A DNA stretch of 64,000 bases from Roseovarius indicus (lineage in GTDB: Bacteria; Pseudomonadota; Alphaproteobacteria; Rhodobacterales; Rhodobacteraceae). Positions 18,544-27,247 of the stretch are shown piece after piece (position 1 is the stretch's first letter; every line of letters starts with the position of its first letter). The stretch covers positions 558,001-622,000 of the forward strand of contig NZ_CP031598.1 in the NCBI RefSeq assembly GCF_008728195.1, in the 5' to 3' direction. The notes beneath the pieces are model-generated. The model was not told where the DNA came from and searched no databases. It saw only the letters and a program-made list of their open reading frames with translations. The position numbers were made by a program, and so were the translations under genes.

Positions 18544-19284
18544 ATGCGGCTTGAGGGGAAGACAGCCATCGTGACCGGCGGCGCGAGCGGGTTCGGCGAG
18601 GGGATCGTGCGGAAGTTCCTGGCCGAGGGGGCGGAGGTGATGATCGCCGACCTGAACGGCGAGAAGGCCGCGGCGCTGGCGGAAGAGCTGGGGTGCTATG
18701 CCTGCGCGGTCGATGTCTCGGACTGGGGCAGCGTGCAGGGGATGGCGCTGGCGGCCGACAAGACGTTCGGTGTGGCGGATATCCTGGTGAACAACGCGGG
18801 CGTCACGCATCTTCCGCAGGCGATGGAGGATGTGACGGAGGAGGATTTCGACCGGGTCATCGCTGTGAACTGCAAGTCGATCTACCTGATGGCGCGGGCC
18901 TTGGTGCCGGGGATGAAGGAACGCGGCTCGGGCGCGATCCTCAACATGGCCTCGACCGCCGGGGTGAGCCCGCGGCCGAAGCTGAACTGGTACAACGCCT
19001 CGAAGGGCTGGGTGAACACGGCGACACGGACCATGGCGGTGGAGCTGGCGCCCGAGGGCATCAGGGTGAACGCGCTGAACCCTGTGGCGGGGGAGACGCC
19101 CCTGCTGAAATCCTTCATGGGCGAGGACACGCCGGAGATGCGGGCGAAGTTCCTGTCGACCATTCCGATCGGGCGGTTTTCGACGCCGGAGGATATGGGG
19201 AACGCGGCCTGTTACCTGTGCTCGGACGAGGCGGGGATGGTGACGGGGGTGTGCATGGAGGTCGATGGGGGGCGGTGTATCTGA
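18544..19284 (+). CDS. Short-chain dehydrogenase/reductase
   Basis: A 246-residue NAD(P)-dependent oxidoreductase with the Rossmann motif TGGASGFGEG, the NNAG motif and the catalytic YNASK with an upstream serine in MASTAG. Asp-Leu-Asn after the second strand (IADLNGEK) suggests NAD preference. A GGAGGAG ribosome site lies before the ATG at 18544. The protein ends in VCMEVDGGRCI, typical of classical SDRs such as 3-ketoacyl-ACP reductase relatives and cyclohexanol- or sugar-alcohol dehydrogenases. The substrate is not defined. Confidence 0.88.
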   Translation: MRLEGKTAIVTGGASGFGEGIVRKFLAEGAEVMIADLNGEKAAALAEELGCYACAVDVSDWGSVQGMALAADKTFGVADILVNNAGVTHLPQAMEDVTEEDFDRVIAVNCKSIYLMARALVPGMKERGSGAILNMASTAGVSPRPKLNWYNASKGWVNTATRTMAVELAPEGIRVNALNPVAGETPLLKSFMGEDTPEMRAKFLSTIPIGRFSTPEDMGNAACYLCSDEAGMVTGVCMEVDGGRCI

Positions 19285-19299
19285 GGGGGGTCGCTTAGG

Positions 19300-19470
19300 G
19301 TGAGAAGCCGCGTATCGTCGGGCCGTGGTGCGGCGAACCGACGGTGGTGATGGGCAGTTTATGCCTGCCAAGTACATTCATCCTTCGTGCGTGGCACTCC
19401 ATTCGCCAAATCGCCGTGCCGTGGGGCGGCCCGTCGATGCGCGGCGGGCTTCGCCCTCGATTCCGCGCAT
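19300..19470. repeat. Dispersed intergenic element, copy B2 (inverted relative to B1)
   Basis: Read on the minus strand, this block parallels 7963-8140: both have the sequence GCGCATCGACGGGCC, CACGGCACGGCGATTTGG-like core, TTGGCAGGCATAAA and a closing GGCCCGnCGATnCnCGGCTTCTCA. It lies between the SDR gene and gmd. The two copies are similar along their whole length with scattered differences, implying spread of a defined unit. Confidence 0.7.
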
Positions 19471-19579
19471 ACGTGTGTCGGCAAACGCGGGAATGGCCGG
19501 GCACCTCCCCGCCCAACCCCCTTTTCAAGCGGGCGGGAAGGCTTTATCGGGTGAACCCCGAAGCCAAGGCGAGACAGAC

Positions 19580-20626
19580 ATGAGCCAGAAGACAGCACTC
19601 ATCACCGGCGTCACCGGTCAGGACGGCGCGTACCTGGCGGAGTTTCTGCTCGACAAGGGCTATGCCGTGCATGGCATCAAGCGGCGCACCTCGCTGTTCA
19701 ATACCGCCCGGATCGATCACCTGATCGAGGGGGAGCCGGGCCGCGAGGGGCGGTTCGTGCTGCATCACGGCGACATGACCGACAGCTCGTCGCTGACCCA
19801 TATCCTGCAGAAGGTGAAGCCCGACGAGGTCTATAACCTCGCGGCGCAAAGCCACGTGGCGGTGTCGTTCGAGGAGCCGGAATATACCGCCAATTCCGAC
19901 GCCATGGGCGCGCTGCGGCTGTTGGAGGCGATCCGGTTCCTGGGGCTGGGCGAGAAGACGCGGTTCTACCAGGCGTCGACCTCGGAATTGTACGGCCTTG
20001 TGCAGGAGGTGCCGCAGCGGGAGACGACGCCGTTTCACCCGCGCTCGCCTTACGCCGTGGCGAAGCTCTATGCCTACTGGATCACGGTGAATTATCGCGA
20101 GGCCTACGGGCTTTACGCCTGCAACGGCACGCTTTTCAACCATGAAAGCCCGCTGCGGGGCGAGACCTTCGTCACCCGAAAGATCACCCGCGCGCTTGCG
20201 CGGATCAAGCTGGGCACGCAGAGCGAACTGCGGCTGGGCAACATGGATGCCAAGCGCGACTGGGGCCATGCGCGGGATTACGTCAAGATGATGTGGCTGA
20301 TGCTGCAGCAGGACAAGCCCGAGGATTACGTGATCGCCACGGGCGAGCAGTATTCGGTGCGGGAGTTCGTGGCGCGTGCGGCCGAGGTGCTGGGGATGTC
20401 CATCACCTTCGAAGGCGAAGGTGTCGACGAGGTCGGCCGTGACGAGTCCGGCCGGGTGATCGTGCGGGTCGATCCGCAGTATTTCCGCCCGGCGGAGGTC
20501 GAGACGCTTCTGGGCGATGCCTCTAAGGCACGGCAGGAACTGGGCTGGACCCCCGAGACGAGCTTTGACGAGCTGGTGCGGGAGATGGTCGAGAGCGATC
20601 TGGAAGAGGCGAAGCGGAATGGCTGA
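19580..20626 (+). CDS. gmd: GDP-mannose 4,6-dehydratase
   Basis: A 348-residue extended SDR that converts GDP-D-mannose to GDP-4-keto-6-deoxy-D-mannose. The motif [17 protein letters not shown] binds NADP, and [17 protein letters not shown], the catalytic Thr-Ser-Glu in STSELYG and the Y-x3-K in [12 protein letters not shown] are present. The start at 19580 (MSQKTAL) follows GGCGAGACAG; the frame upstream is the B2 repeat. The stop overlaps the next gene by eight bases. With fcl it supplies GDP-L-fucose for surface polysaccharide. Confidence 0.96.
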   Translation: MSQKTALITGVTGQDGAYLAEFLLDKGYAVHGIKRRTSLFNTARIDHLIEGEPGREGRFVLHHGDMTDSSSLTHILQKVKPDEVYNLAAQSHVAVSFEEPEYTANSDAMGALRLLEAIRFLGLGEKTRFYQASTSELYGLVQEVPQRETTPFHPRSPYAVAKLYAYWITVNYREAYGLYACNGTLFNHESPLRGETFVTRKITRALARIKLGTQSELRLGNMDAKRDWGHARDYVKMMWLMLQQDKPEDYVIATGEQYSVREFVARAAEVLGMSITFEGEGVDEVGRDESGRVIVRVDPQYFRPAEVETLLGDASKARQELGWTPETSFDELVREMVESDLEEAKRNG

Positions 20627-21569
20627 GCCGGTCTATGCGCTTCGCGGCAAGCGGGTCTACGTGGCCGGGCACCGGGGCATGGTGGGGCAGGCGATCTGTC
20701 GGCGGCTGGAGCGGGAGGACTGCACGGTTCTGACCGCCGGGCGCCGCGACGCCGACCTGACGCGGCAGGCGGAGGCGGAGGCGTGGATCGCCGACAACAA
20801 GCCGGATGCCGTGTTCGTGGCGGCGGCGAAGGTGGGCGGGATCCTCGCCAATGACACCTATCCGGCGGACTTCCTTTATGAAAACCTGATGATCGAGGCC
20901 AATGTCATCCACGCCGCGCATCGGTCGGGTGTCGAAAAGCTGATGTTCCTCGGGTCGAGCTGCATTTACCCGAAGCTGGCCGATCAGCCGATGCGGGAGG
21001 ATGCGTTGCTGACCGGGCCGCTGGAGCCGACGAACGAGTGGTATGCGATCGCCAAGATCGCGGGCATCAAGCTGTGCCAGGCCTATCGCAAGCAGCACGG
21101 GGCGGATTTCATCTCGGCGATGCCGACGAACCTGTATGGCACGGGCGACAATTACGATCTCGAGACCAGTCATGTTCTGCCGGCGCTGATCCGCAAGATG
21201 GTGGAAGCGCGGGGCGAGGGGCGCGAGGAAGTGGTGATGTGGGGCACGGGCAGCCCGCTCAGGGAGTTCATGCATGCCGATGACCTGGCCGATGCGCTGA
21301 TCTTTTTGATGCAGCATTATTCCGGGTATGAGCATGTGAATGTCGGGAGTGGCCAGGAGATTTCGATCCGGGCTCTGGGCGAGACGATTGCCGAGGCGGC
21401 AGGGTACAAGGGCCGGATCGTGCAGGACACGTCGAAGCCCGATGGCACGCCGCGGAAGCTGATGGATAGCAGCCGTTTGCACGGGCTGGGATGGCGGCCG
21501 AAGATCTCCCTCGACGAGGGGATTGCGCGGTGTGTGAGAGAATTCGAAGAGATGCGCGCGACCGCGTGA
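20619..21569 (+). CDS. fcl: GDP-L-fucose synthase
   Basis: A 316-residue epimerase/reductase that turns GDP-4-keto-6-deoxymannose into GDP-L-fucose. It has the NADP motif [12 protein letters not shown], the catalytic serine in [10 protein letters not shown] and the Y-x3-K in [10 protein letters not shown], then the family string [25 protein letters not shown]. It begins eight bases before the gmd stop, so translation is coupled. Length is normal for the family (about 310-320). Confidence 0.95.
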   Translation: MAEPVYALRGKRVYVAGHRGMVGQAICRRLEREDCTVLTAGRRDADLTRQAEAEAWIADNKPDAVFVAAAKVGGILANDTYPADFLYENLMIEANVIHAAHRSGVEKLMFLGSSCIYPKLADQPMREDALLTGPLEPTNEWYAIAKIAGIKLCQAYRKQHGADFISAMPTNLYGTGDNYDLETSHVLPALIRKMVEARGEGREEVVMWGTGSPLREFMHADDLADALIFLMQHYSGYEHVNVGSGQEISIRALGETIAEAAGYKGRIVQDTSKPDGTPRKLMDSSRLHGLGWRPKISLDEGIARCVREFEEMRATA

Positions 21570-21580
21570 AGGAGAGCCTT

Positions 21581-22132
21581 ATGGGACAATATGACAAGAT
21601 CCACCTTGGCTGCGGCGTCAAGCATCTGCCCGGCTGGTTTCATGTGGATGCGCTGAATTACGACCATGTCGACCATGTTGGCCGGGTCGAGGACCTCTCG
21701 TTCATTCCGGACAATTCGGCCAAGCTGATCTATGCCTGCCACGTGCTCGAGCATTTCGGGCGGAACACCTACAAGGCGGCGCTGGCCGAGTGGTGCCGGG
21801 TGCTGGAGCCCGGCGGGGTGCTGCGGCTGGCGGTGCCGGATTTCGGAGCGGCCGCAAAGCTTTACATGTCGGGCATCCTGCCGCGGGGGATCGAGGATGT
21901 GCGCGGGCTGGTGACCGGGGGGCAGCGGGACCAGTATGATTTCCACGGGATGATCTTCGACGAGGCGGCCTTGTCGGAGGCGTTGAAGGAAGTGGGGTTT
22001 TCCGAGACGCGGCTGTGGGATTGGCGGGAGACCGAGCATTCGCACATGGACGATTATTCCCAGGCCTATCTGCCGCATATGGACAAGGAGAACGGGGTTC
22101 TCGTGTCGTTGAATATCGAGGCGGTGAAGTAG
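21581..22132 (+). CDS. SAM-dependent methyltransferase (class I, short)
   Basis: A 183-residue protein with a compact Rossmann-type methyltransferase core: motif I is IHLGCGVKHLPGWFHVDA, followed by IYACHVLEHFG and LEPGGVLRLAVPDF, which are characteristic of sugar-linked methyltransferases found in polysaccharide clusters. A GAAGGAG ribosome site lies 9 bases before the ATG at 21581, 11 bases after fcl. Its position suggests methylation of a glycan or a sugar donor; the acceptor is unknown. Confidence 0.82.
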   Translation: MGQYDKIHLGCGVKHLPGWFHVDALNYDHVDHVGRVEDLSFIPDNSAKLIYACHVLEHFGRNTYKAALAEWCRVLEPGGVLRLAVPDFGAAAKLYMSGILPRGIEDVRGLVTGGQRDQYDFHGMIFDEAALSEALKEVGFSETRLWDWRETEHSHMDDYSQAYLPHMDKENGVLVSLNIEAVK

Positions 22133-22170
22133 GGGCTTCGGCCACCAAGCGGAGATATTGAACGTGCCCG

Positions 22171-22227
22171 CCCCGGACTTGATCCGGGGCCGTTGGTGGT
22201 TCGAGGTTCCGGCTCGGGGGCCGGAAC
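22171..22227. repeat. Two adjacent CCGG-rich hairpins
   Basis: CCCCGG-N7-CCGGGG occupies 22171-22189 and GTTCCGGC-N6-GCCGGAAC occupies 22206-22227. They sit just after the methyltransferase gene and resemble the palindrome at 17777-17797. Confidence 0.6.
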
Positions 22228-22265
22228 GGGGCGTGTCGTGCCGAGCCGATTTCCGGGGAAATGCA

Positions 22266-22348
22266 ACGTCGGTATAACGTCGGTATTTTGTCGGTATTGC
22301 GTCGGTGCGGGAGGTACGTGGTGTTGGGGGTGGTGGGTTTCACCCACC
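22266..22348. repeat. Second copy of the 11-bp GTCGGTAT tandem block plus hairpin
   Basis: Four 11-bp units begin at 22266, 22277, 22288 and 22299 with the same unit order as 3858-3901, and GGTGGGT-N3-ACCCACC with the CCTACG tag follows at 22332-22348. The spacing between block and hairpin is similar in both loci, so block and hairpin appear to travel together. Confidence 0.75.
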
Positions 22349-22364
22349 CTACGATTTGCACACG

Positions 22365-22635
22365 CCCGGAATCGAGACCGAAGGCCGCCGGGCTCTCGGC
22401 GATTGCAGGCAATCGCCTGCCGCAAGTGAATTGCGCTGCAATTCACGATAGGCGAGCGGTCGTTCATTGAGGCGCCATTGGTTCAAGCCCAATGGACGAC
22501 GCCGTCCCGGCGGGCAGGCGCTTTGGCAACGTAGCGCGACGTCTCGATGAAAGATGTGAGTGGCGCCATAAAGTGCCATCCACATCCGTTGCGGCGCCTC
22601 CCCACGGGCCGGCGCTCGCCCGGCTTCGTCAGAGG
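22365..22635. repeat. Diverged dispersed element, copy B3
   Basis: The right half shares AGCGCGACGT, CCATAAAGTG-CATCCACA-CGTTG and a GGGCCGGCGCTCGCCCGGC string with other copies; the first two match B1 near 8035-8095 and the last matches B4 near 44700. The left half (GGAATCGAG-CCGAAGGCCGCCGGGC) echoes the B1/B2 end. Additional inverted repeats (CAATCGCCTGC-like, GTGAATTGCGCTGCAATTCAC) interrupt the match. Confidence 0.55.
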
Positions 22636-22663
22636 GCCCGGGGCGGGGGTCCTGGAGGGCGCG

Positions 22664-23623
22664 TCAGGCCACCCCGGCCCGCAGGGCATCGTGGATGTGG
22701 ACGAGGCCGACGAGGTGGTTGTCGGCATCCGTCACCAGCAGCACGGTGCGCTTGTTGGCGTTCATGACGCCGAGCGCCTCGACCAGCAGGGTATCCGGCG
22801 CGGTGACCAGCGGGGAGCGGGTGGCGACCTCGCCGGCGGTGCGGGTCATCAGGCCGTCCATGTTGCGGCGGAGGTCGCCGTCGGTGATGACGCCGGTGAG
22901 GCGACCGTCGGCGACGACGGCGGCTACGCCGAAGCTTTTGTGGGTCATCTCGACCAGCGCCTCGCCCATGGGCGTGTCCTCGGCCACGACGGGCAGCTCG
23001 TCGCCCTTGTGCATCACCGCCGAGACCAGGAGGAGCTGTGCGCCCAAAGTGCCGCCGGGGTGGTAGGCGAGGTAGCTGTCCTTGTCGAAGCCTCGCAGGC
23101 GCATCAGGGCCACGGCGAGCGCGTCGCCCAGGGCCAGCGTGCAGGTCGTGGAGGTGGTGGGGGCCATGCCGATGGCGCAGGCCTCGGGCGCGTCGGGGAG
23201 GGGCAGGACATGGTCGGCCTGCCGGCCGAGCGTGCTGTCGGGGTTCTTGGTGATGGCGATCATCGGGATGGCGAAGCGGCGGGTGTGACCGATGATGTCG
23301 GCCAGTTCGCGGGTTTCGCCGGAATTGGAAATGAGGATCACCGCATCGGCGCTGGTGATCATGCCCATGTCGCCGTGGCTGGCCTCGCCGGGGTGCACAT
23401 ATTGCGCGGGCGTGCCGGTGCTGGCCATGGTGGCGGCGATCTTGGCGGCGATATGGCCCGACTTGCCCATGCCCGAGACGATCACCCGGCCGGGCACGTT
23501 CAGCAGCAGGTCGGCGACAATGTCGAAGCTTTCCGGCATCTCGTCGCGCAGGCGGGCGAGCGCCGCGCCCTCGATGTCGAGCACGTCGCGGGCGATATCG
23601 GTCGGGCGTTGCGAGGGGGTCAT
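22664..23623 (-). CDS. kdsD: Arabinose-5-phosphate isomerase (KpsF/GutQ/KdsD family)
   Basis: A 319-residue protein with an N-terminal SIS domain (GRVIVSGMGKSGHIAAKIAATMASTGTP, ISNSGETREL) and two C-terminal CBS domains beginning near MHKGDELPVV and VTAPDTLLVEA. It interconverts D-ribulose 5-phosphate and D-arabinose 5-phosphate, the first step to Kdo for lipopolysaccharide or capsule. The ATG at 23623 gives a standard length. It points towards the GDP-fucose genes across a repeat-filled gap and is divergent from the MFS gene. Whether it is the main KdsD or a capsule-specific KpsF is undecided. Confidence 0.93.
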   Translation of the reverse strand: MTPSQRPTDIARDVLDIEGAALARLRDEMPESFDIVADLLLNVPGRVIVSGMGKSGHIAAKIAATMASTGTPAQYVHPGEASHGDMGMITSADAVILISNSGETRELADIIGHTRRFAIPMIAITKNPDSTLGRQADHVLPLPDAPEACAIGMAPTTSTTCTLALGDALAVALMRLRGFDKDSYLAYHPGGTLGAQLLLVSAVMHKGDELPVVAEDTPMGEALVEMTHKSFGVAAVVADGRLTGVITDGDLRRNMDGLMTRTAGEVATRSPLVTAPDTLLVEALGVMNANKRTVLLVTDADNHLVGLVHIHDALRAGVA

Positions 23624-23739
23624 CTGGCCGGCTCCGGAACGTTGCGGGTTGCGCAGCCATAACCCGCTGTCGGGCCAAGGCCAAGCCCTGCCGGTTTTCG
23701 CGCTGGCATAGGCCGCGGCGCGGGACTAACGTCGCGCCC

Positions 23740-24960
23740 ATGACCGGACCCGATGTACTCGACAGCCGCTACGCCTGGACGCGCCTTGCCATCTCGCTTC
23801 TGATTGCGACGGTGGGCAATGTCGGCATGTGGGCGATCATCGTGGTGATGCCGGCGGTGCAGGCCGAGTTCGGCGTCGACCGGGCGGATGCGTCGCTGCC
23901 CTATACGCTGACGATGGTGGGGTTCGCGCTGGGCAATTTCGCCGTCGGGCGGATCGTCGACCGCTGGGGAATCACCGCCGCGCTGGTGATGGCGGCGGCG
24001 ATGATCGCGGCGGGGATGAGCCTGTCGGCGCTGAGCCCGTCGGTGACGCTTCTGGCCGCCGCGCAACTTCTGGTGGGCTTCGGGACGGCGGCGAGTTTCG
24101 GGCCGCTGATTGCCGATGTTTCGCTGTGGTTCCTGAAGCGGCGGGGGATCGCCGTGGCGATCACCGCGAGCGGGAATTACCTGTCGGGGGCGATCTGGCC
24201 GGTGATCCTGGCGGGCGTGCTGGCCGAGCAGGGCTGGCGGGCGGTGTACCTGGCGCTGGCGGTGATCACGGTGGCGGTGGTCATTCCGCTGTCGATGTTC
24301 CTGCGCCGTCGGGTGCCGCTGGAGGCGCGGGCGAAGGCCGACGCGGCGTCGGACCTGCGGGCCAAGGCGGCCGGGTTCCGGCCGATGACGCTGGCCGTGC
24401 TGCTGGGCGTGGCCGGGATCGGGTGCTGCGTGGCGATGTCGATGCCGCAGGTGCATATCGTGGCCTTCTGCGTCGACCTTGGCTATGGCCCGGCCGTGGG
24501 CGGGCAGATGCTGTCGCTGATGCTGCTGGGGGGCGTGGTCTCGCGGCTGATATCGGGGCTGGTGGCCGACAGGCTGGGCGGGGTGATGACGCTGCTGATC
24601 GGCTCGGCGCTGCAATGCCTGGCGCTGTTTCTCTACCTGCCGTCGGGGGGCATGACCTCGCTTTACATCGTGAGCCTTGTCTTCGGGCTGGCGCAGGGGG
24701 GGATCGTGCCGAGCTATGCGCTGGTGGTCCGGGAATACATGCCGAGCGCCGAGGCGGGCCGCTGGGTGGGGTTCGTGCTGATGTCGACGATCTTCGGCAT
24801 GGCGCTGGGCGGCTGGATGTCGGGCTGGATCTATGACGTGACGGGGAGCTATTACATGGCGTTCGTCAACGGGATCGTGTGGAATTTCCTGAATATCGGG
24901 ATCATGGTGATGATCCTGATGCGCACGCGGCCGCGGCGGCCGGAGGCCGTGGCGGCCTGA
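23740..24960 (+). CDS. MFS transporter
   Basis: A 406-residue integral membrane protein with about twelve hydrophobic segments. The motif-A region between helices 2 and 3 reads GNFAVGRIVDRWGITAA, and the corresponding second-half loop is SGLVADRLGGVMTLL. The loop AGRWVGFVLMSTIFGMALGGWMSG is typical of the oxalate/formate and monocarboxylate branches of the superfamily, but the substrate is unknown. It is divergent from kdsD with a 116-bp shared upstream region. Confidence 0.87.
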   Translation: MTGPDVLDSRYAWTRLAISLLIATVGNVGMWAIIVVMPAVQAEFGVDRADASLPYTLTMVGFALGNFAVGRIVDRWGITAALVMAAAMIAAGMSLSALSPSVTLLAAAQLLVGFGTAASFGPLIADVSLWFLKRRGIAVAITASGNYLSGAIWPVILAGVLAEQGWRAVYLALAVITVAVVIPLSMFLRRRVPLEARAKADAASDLRAKAAGFRPMTLAVLLGVAGIGCCVAMSMPQVHIVAFCVDLGYGPAVGGQMLSLMLLGGVVSRLISGLVADRLGGVMTLLIGSALQCLALFLYLPSGGMTSLYIVSLVFGLAQGGIVPSYALVVREYMPSAEAGRWVGFVLMSTIFGMALGGWMSGWIYDVTGSYYMAFVNGIVWNFLNIGIMVMILMRTRPRRPEAVAA

Positions 24961-25001
24961 CGGGGCGTGCTCGTCAGCCCTTGCGGGCTGCCTCGCCAGT
25001 T

Positions 25002-25916
25002 TCAGTCTTCGTGGACGATCCGGATGTGTTTCTCGCCGCGGGCCTCGGCCAGCGCCATCTGTTTCTGGCGTTCGCGGAAGCGGGCCTTGTCGTCGTCAGA
25101 GGTTTCCGCAAAGCACTGGTGGCAGGAGACGCCGTGTTCGTATTCGGGGCGGTCCCTGTCTTCGGGCAGGATCGGGCGGCGGCAGGCGAAGCAGAGCTCG
25201 TGCGGGCCTTCCTTGAGCCCGTGGCCGACCGAGACGCGGTTGTCGAAGACGAAGCACTCGCCTTGCCAGGTGCTTTCCGTCTCGGGCACCTCTTCGAGGT
25301 ATTTCAGGATACCGCCCTTGAGGTGGTAGACATCCTCGACCCCCTGCCCCAGCAGGTAGTTGGTGGATTTCTCGCAGCGGATGCCGCCGGTGCAGAACAT
25401 GGCGATGCGCTTGTTGTGGAAGCGGTGCTTGTTGGCCTCCCACCAGGCGGGGAAGTCGCGGAAGCTGTCGGTTTGCGGGTCGATGGCGTTTTGAAACGTG
25501 CCGATGGCGACCTCGTAGTCGTTGCGCGTGTCGATGACGGCGACGTCGGGCGACTGGATGAGTTCGTTCCAGTCCTGCGGCTCGACGTAATGGCCGACGC
25601 GGGCCTTGGGGTCGACATCCGGCTGGCCCATGGTGACGATTTCCTTCTTCAGCCGCACCTTGAGTCGGCGGAAGGGCTGGTGATCGCTGGTGCTTTCCTT
25701 CCAGTCGAGGCCGGCACAGCCGGGCAGGGCGCGGATATGGGCCAGCACCGCGTCGATGCCTGCGCGGGGGCCGGCGATGGTGCCGTTGATGCCCTCATGG
25801 GCCAGCAGGAGGGAGCCGGAGATCTTTTCCCGCTCGCACAGGGCCAGCAGCGGCGCCTGGATGGCGGCCGGGTCGTCGAAACGGGTGAAGTGGTAGAGGG
25901 CGGCGATGGTGTACAT
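25002..25916 (-). CDS. trhO: tRNA uridine(34) hydroxylase TrhO (UPF0176, rhodanese domain)
   Basis: A 304-residue protein of the YceA/TrhO family, which forms 5-hydroxyuridine at tRNA position 34 using molecular oxygen. It opens with MYTIAALYHFTRFDD, has the N-terminal acylphosphatase-like region GSLLLAHEGINGTIAG, then a rhodanese domain with the active cysteine in MFCTGGIRCEKS, and a cysteine-rich C-terminal end (CFACRRPI, SCHQCF). The start at 25916 is preferred because the longer frame reads into another gene. Confidence 0.93.
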   Translation of the reverse strand: MYTIAALYHFTRFDDPAAIQAPLLALCEREKISGSLLLAHEGINGTIAGPRAGIDAVLAHIRALPGCAGLDWKESTSDHQPFRRLKVRLKKEIVTMGQPDVDPKARVGHYVEPQDWNELIQSPDVAVIDTRNDYEVAIGTFQNAIDPQTDSFRDFPAWWEANKHRFHNKRIAMFCTGGIRCEKSTNYLLGQGVEDVYHLKGGILKYLEEVPETESTWQGECFVFDNRVSVGHGLKEGPHELCFACRRPILPEDRDRPEYEHGVSCHQCFAETSDDDKARFRERQKQMALAEARGEKHIRIVHED

Positions 25917-25972
25917 GGGCCGTTCCTCTAGCCCCTTGCCCGGGGTCGGGCAAGAGGCCGGAATGCCGCGTG

Positions 25973-26521
25973 TCAGCCGCGGATGCGGTTGGCGAGGCGC
26001 GAGAGGTTGTCGGCGATGAACTCTTTCGTGTTGTCGTGGGTGAGCTTGCCGTCGTTGATCTTGTCGGGGGAACTGCTGATCGAGATTTCGAAGCCCGGCA
26101 CGATCTCGGTGTTGATGACCGAGAGCATCTTGCGCAGGTCGTATTGCGCGCAAAGCCCGCCGGTGCCGCTGGGCGACTGGGTGATGATCAGGGTGGGTTT
26201 GCCCGAGAAGGGGGAGTTCGGTTCCTTCGACATCCAGTCGATCGTGTTCTTCAGCACGCCCGAGGTGCCGCGGTTGTATTCCGGCGAGCAGATGACGACG
26301 CCGTCGGCCTCCTTGATCTTGGCGGCCAGCGTGCGGACCGGGTCGGGGGAGGTGTCGCCCGACTTGAGGTCTTCGTTGTAGAAGGGGATGTCGTCGATGG
26401 AGAGATGCTCGACGGCGACGCCTTCGGGCACGAGGTCGGCCAGGGATTGGGCGACCTTGGTGGAATAGCTTTCCTTGCGGAGCGAGCCGCTGATGACGGC
26501 GAAGATGAGGTCTTTTGCCAT
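25973..26521 (-). CDS. NADPH-dependent FMN reductase
   Basis: A 182-residue flavodoxin-like protein. The phosphate-binding loop ISGSLRKESYSTK and the SPEYNRGTSGVLKNTIDWMS motif define the NAD(P)H:FMN reductase/azoreductase (ChrR/YieF) family. It would reduce flavin, quinones or other electrophiles in the cytoplasm. It lies between trhO and the divergent pncA with no overlap, and probably forms its own transcription unit. Confidence 0.9.
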   Translation of the reverse strand: MAKDLIFAVISGSLRKESYSTKVAQSLADLVPEGVAVEHLSIDDIPFYNEDLKSGDTSPDPVRTLAAKIKEADGVVICSPEYNRGTSGVLKNTIDWMSKEPNSPFSGKPTLIITQSPSGTGGLCAQYDLRKMLSVINTEIVPGFEISISSSPDKINDGKLTHDNTKEFIADNLSRLANRIRG

Positions 26522-26650
26522 GGGTCTTTGTCCTTTGTCCGGTGTCGGTTTGGTAGGCCAACGCGCTGCGGCGCAGAAAGTTCACCGGCGGTGCGACGTT
26601 GACGGGGGCTGCCGGCCCGCTTAGGTCTTTGGGAAACGGAGGGTGGACCG

Positions 26651-27247
26651 ATGACCGAAGCGCTGATCGTGATCGACATGCAGTATGATTTCTGCCCCGG
26701 CGGAGCGCTGGCGGTGGAGGAGGGCGACCTGATCGTGCCCGGGATCAACGCGCTGATCGACGAGTTCCCGGCGGTGATCCTGACGCAGGACTGGCACCCG
26801 GCCGGGCATTCCTCCTTCGCGTCGAGCTACAAGGACAAGGCGCCGTTCGACACAGTCGAGATGTCCTATGGCACGCAGGTTCTGTGGCCGGATCATTGCA
26901 TACAGGGCAGCGAGGGGGCTGCGTTTCACGCCGATCTCGACACCGACAGCGCCGACATGATCGTGCGCAAGGGGTTCAACCCGTCGATCGACAGTTATTC
27001 GGCCTTCTTCGAGAACGATCACGAGACGCCCACGGGGCTGCATGGCTATTTGCAGACGCGGGGGATCGAACAGCTGACCATGGTGGGGCTGGCCACCGAT
27101 TTCTGCGTGAACTTCTCGGCGGTGGATGCGGCGAAGCTGGGTTATGACGTGACGGTTCTGACGGAACTGTGCCGGGGGATCGACCTTGACGGGTCGCTGG
27201 CCGCGGCGCTCGAGGGGATGAAGGGCGCGGGCGTCAAGGTGCTCTGA
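26651..27247 (+). CDS. pncA: Nicotinamidase
   Basis: A 198-residue member of the isochorismatase fold that converts nicotinamide to nicotinate in NAD salvage. The triad is Asp9 (LIVIDMQYDF), Lys (IVRKGFNP) and Cys (LATDFCVNFS); the metal site is in TQDWHPAGHSSF. The string LWPDHCIQGSEGA is diagnostic for PncA as against other family members. It is followed directly by the UDG-like gene, whose ATG comes right after its stop. Confidence 0.95.
   Translation: MTEALIVIDMQYDFCPGGALAVEEGDLIVPGINALIDEFPAVILTQDWHPAGHSSFASSYKDKAPFDTVEMSYGTQVLWPDHCIQGSEGAAFHADLDTDSADMIVRKGFNPSIDSYSAFFENDHETPTGLHGYLQTRGIEQLTMVGLATDFCVNFSAVDAAKLGYDVTVLTELCRGIDLDGSLAAALEGMKGAGVKVL

Larger units (their letters stand above)
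22133..22663. other. 531-bp intergenic region composed of repeats
   Basis: No gene is supported here. The region contains, in order, two CCGG-type hairpins, the 11-bp GTCGGTAT tandem block, a GGTGGGT hairpin and a diverged B-family element, listed separately. Open frames across it (for example 22193-22429) follow the repeats and differ from the equivalent frames at 3823-3946. Confidence 0.7.

Noticed and set aside
22193..22429. Small protein encoded in the GTCGGTAT repeat
   Set aside because: Similar peptide strings at 3823-3946 arise from the shared DNA repeat, in different surrounding frames, with no start or ribosome site.
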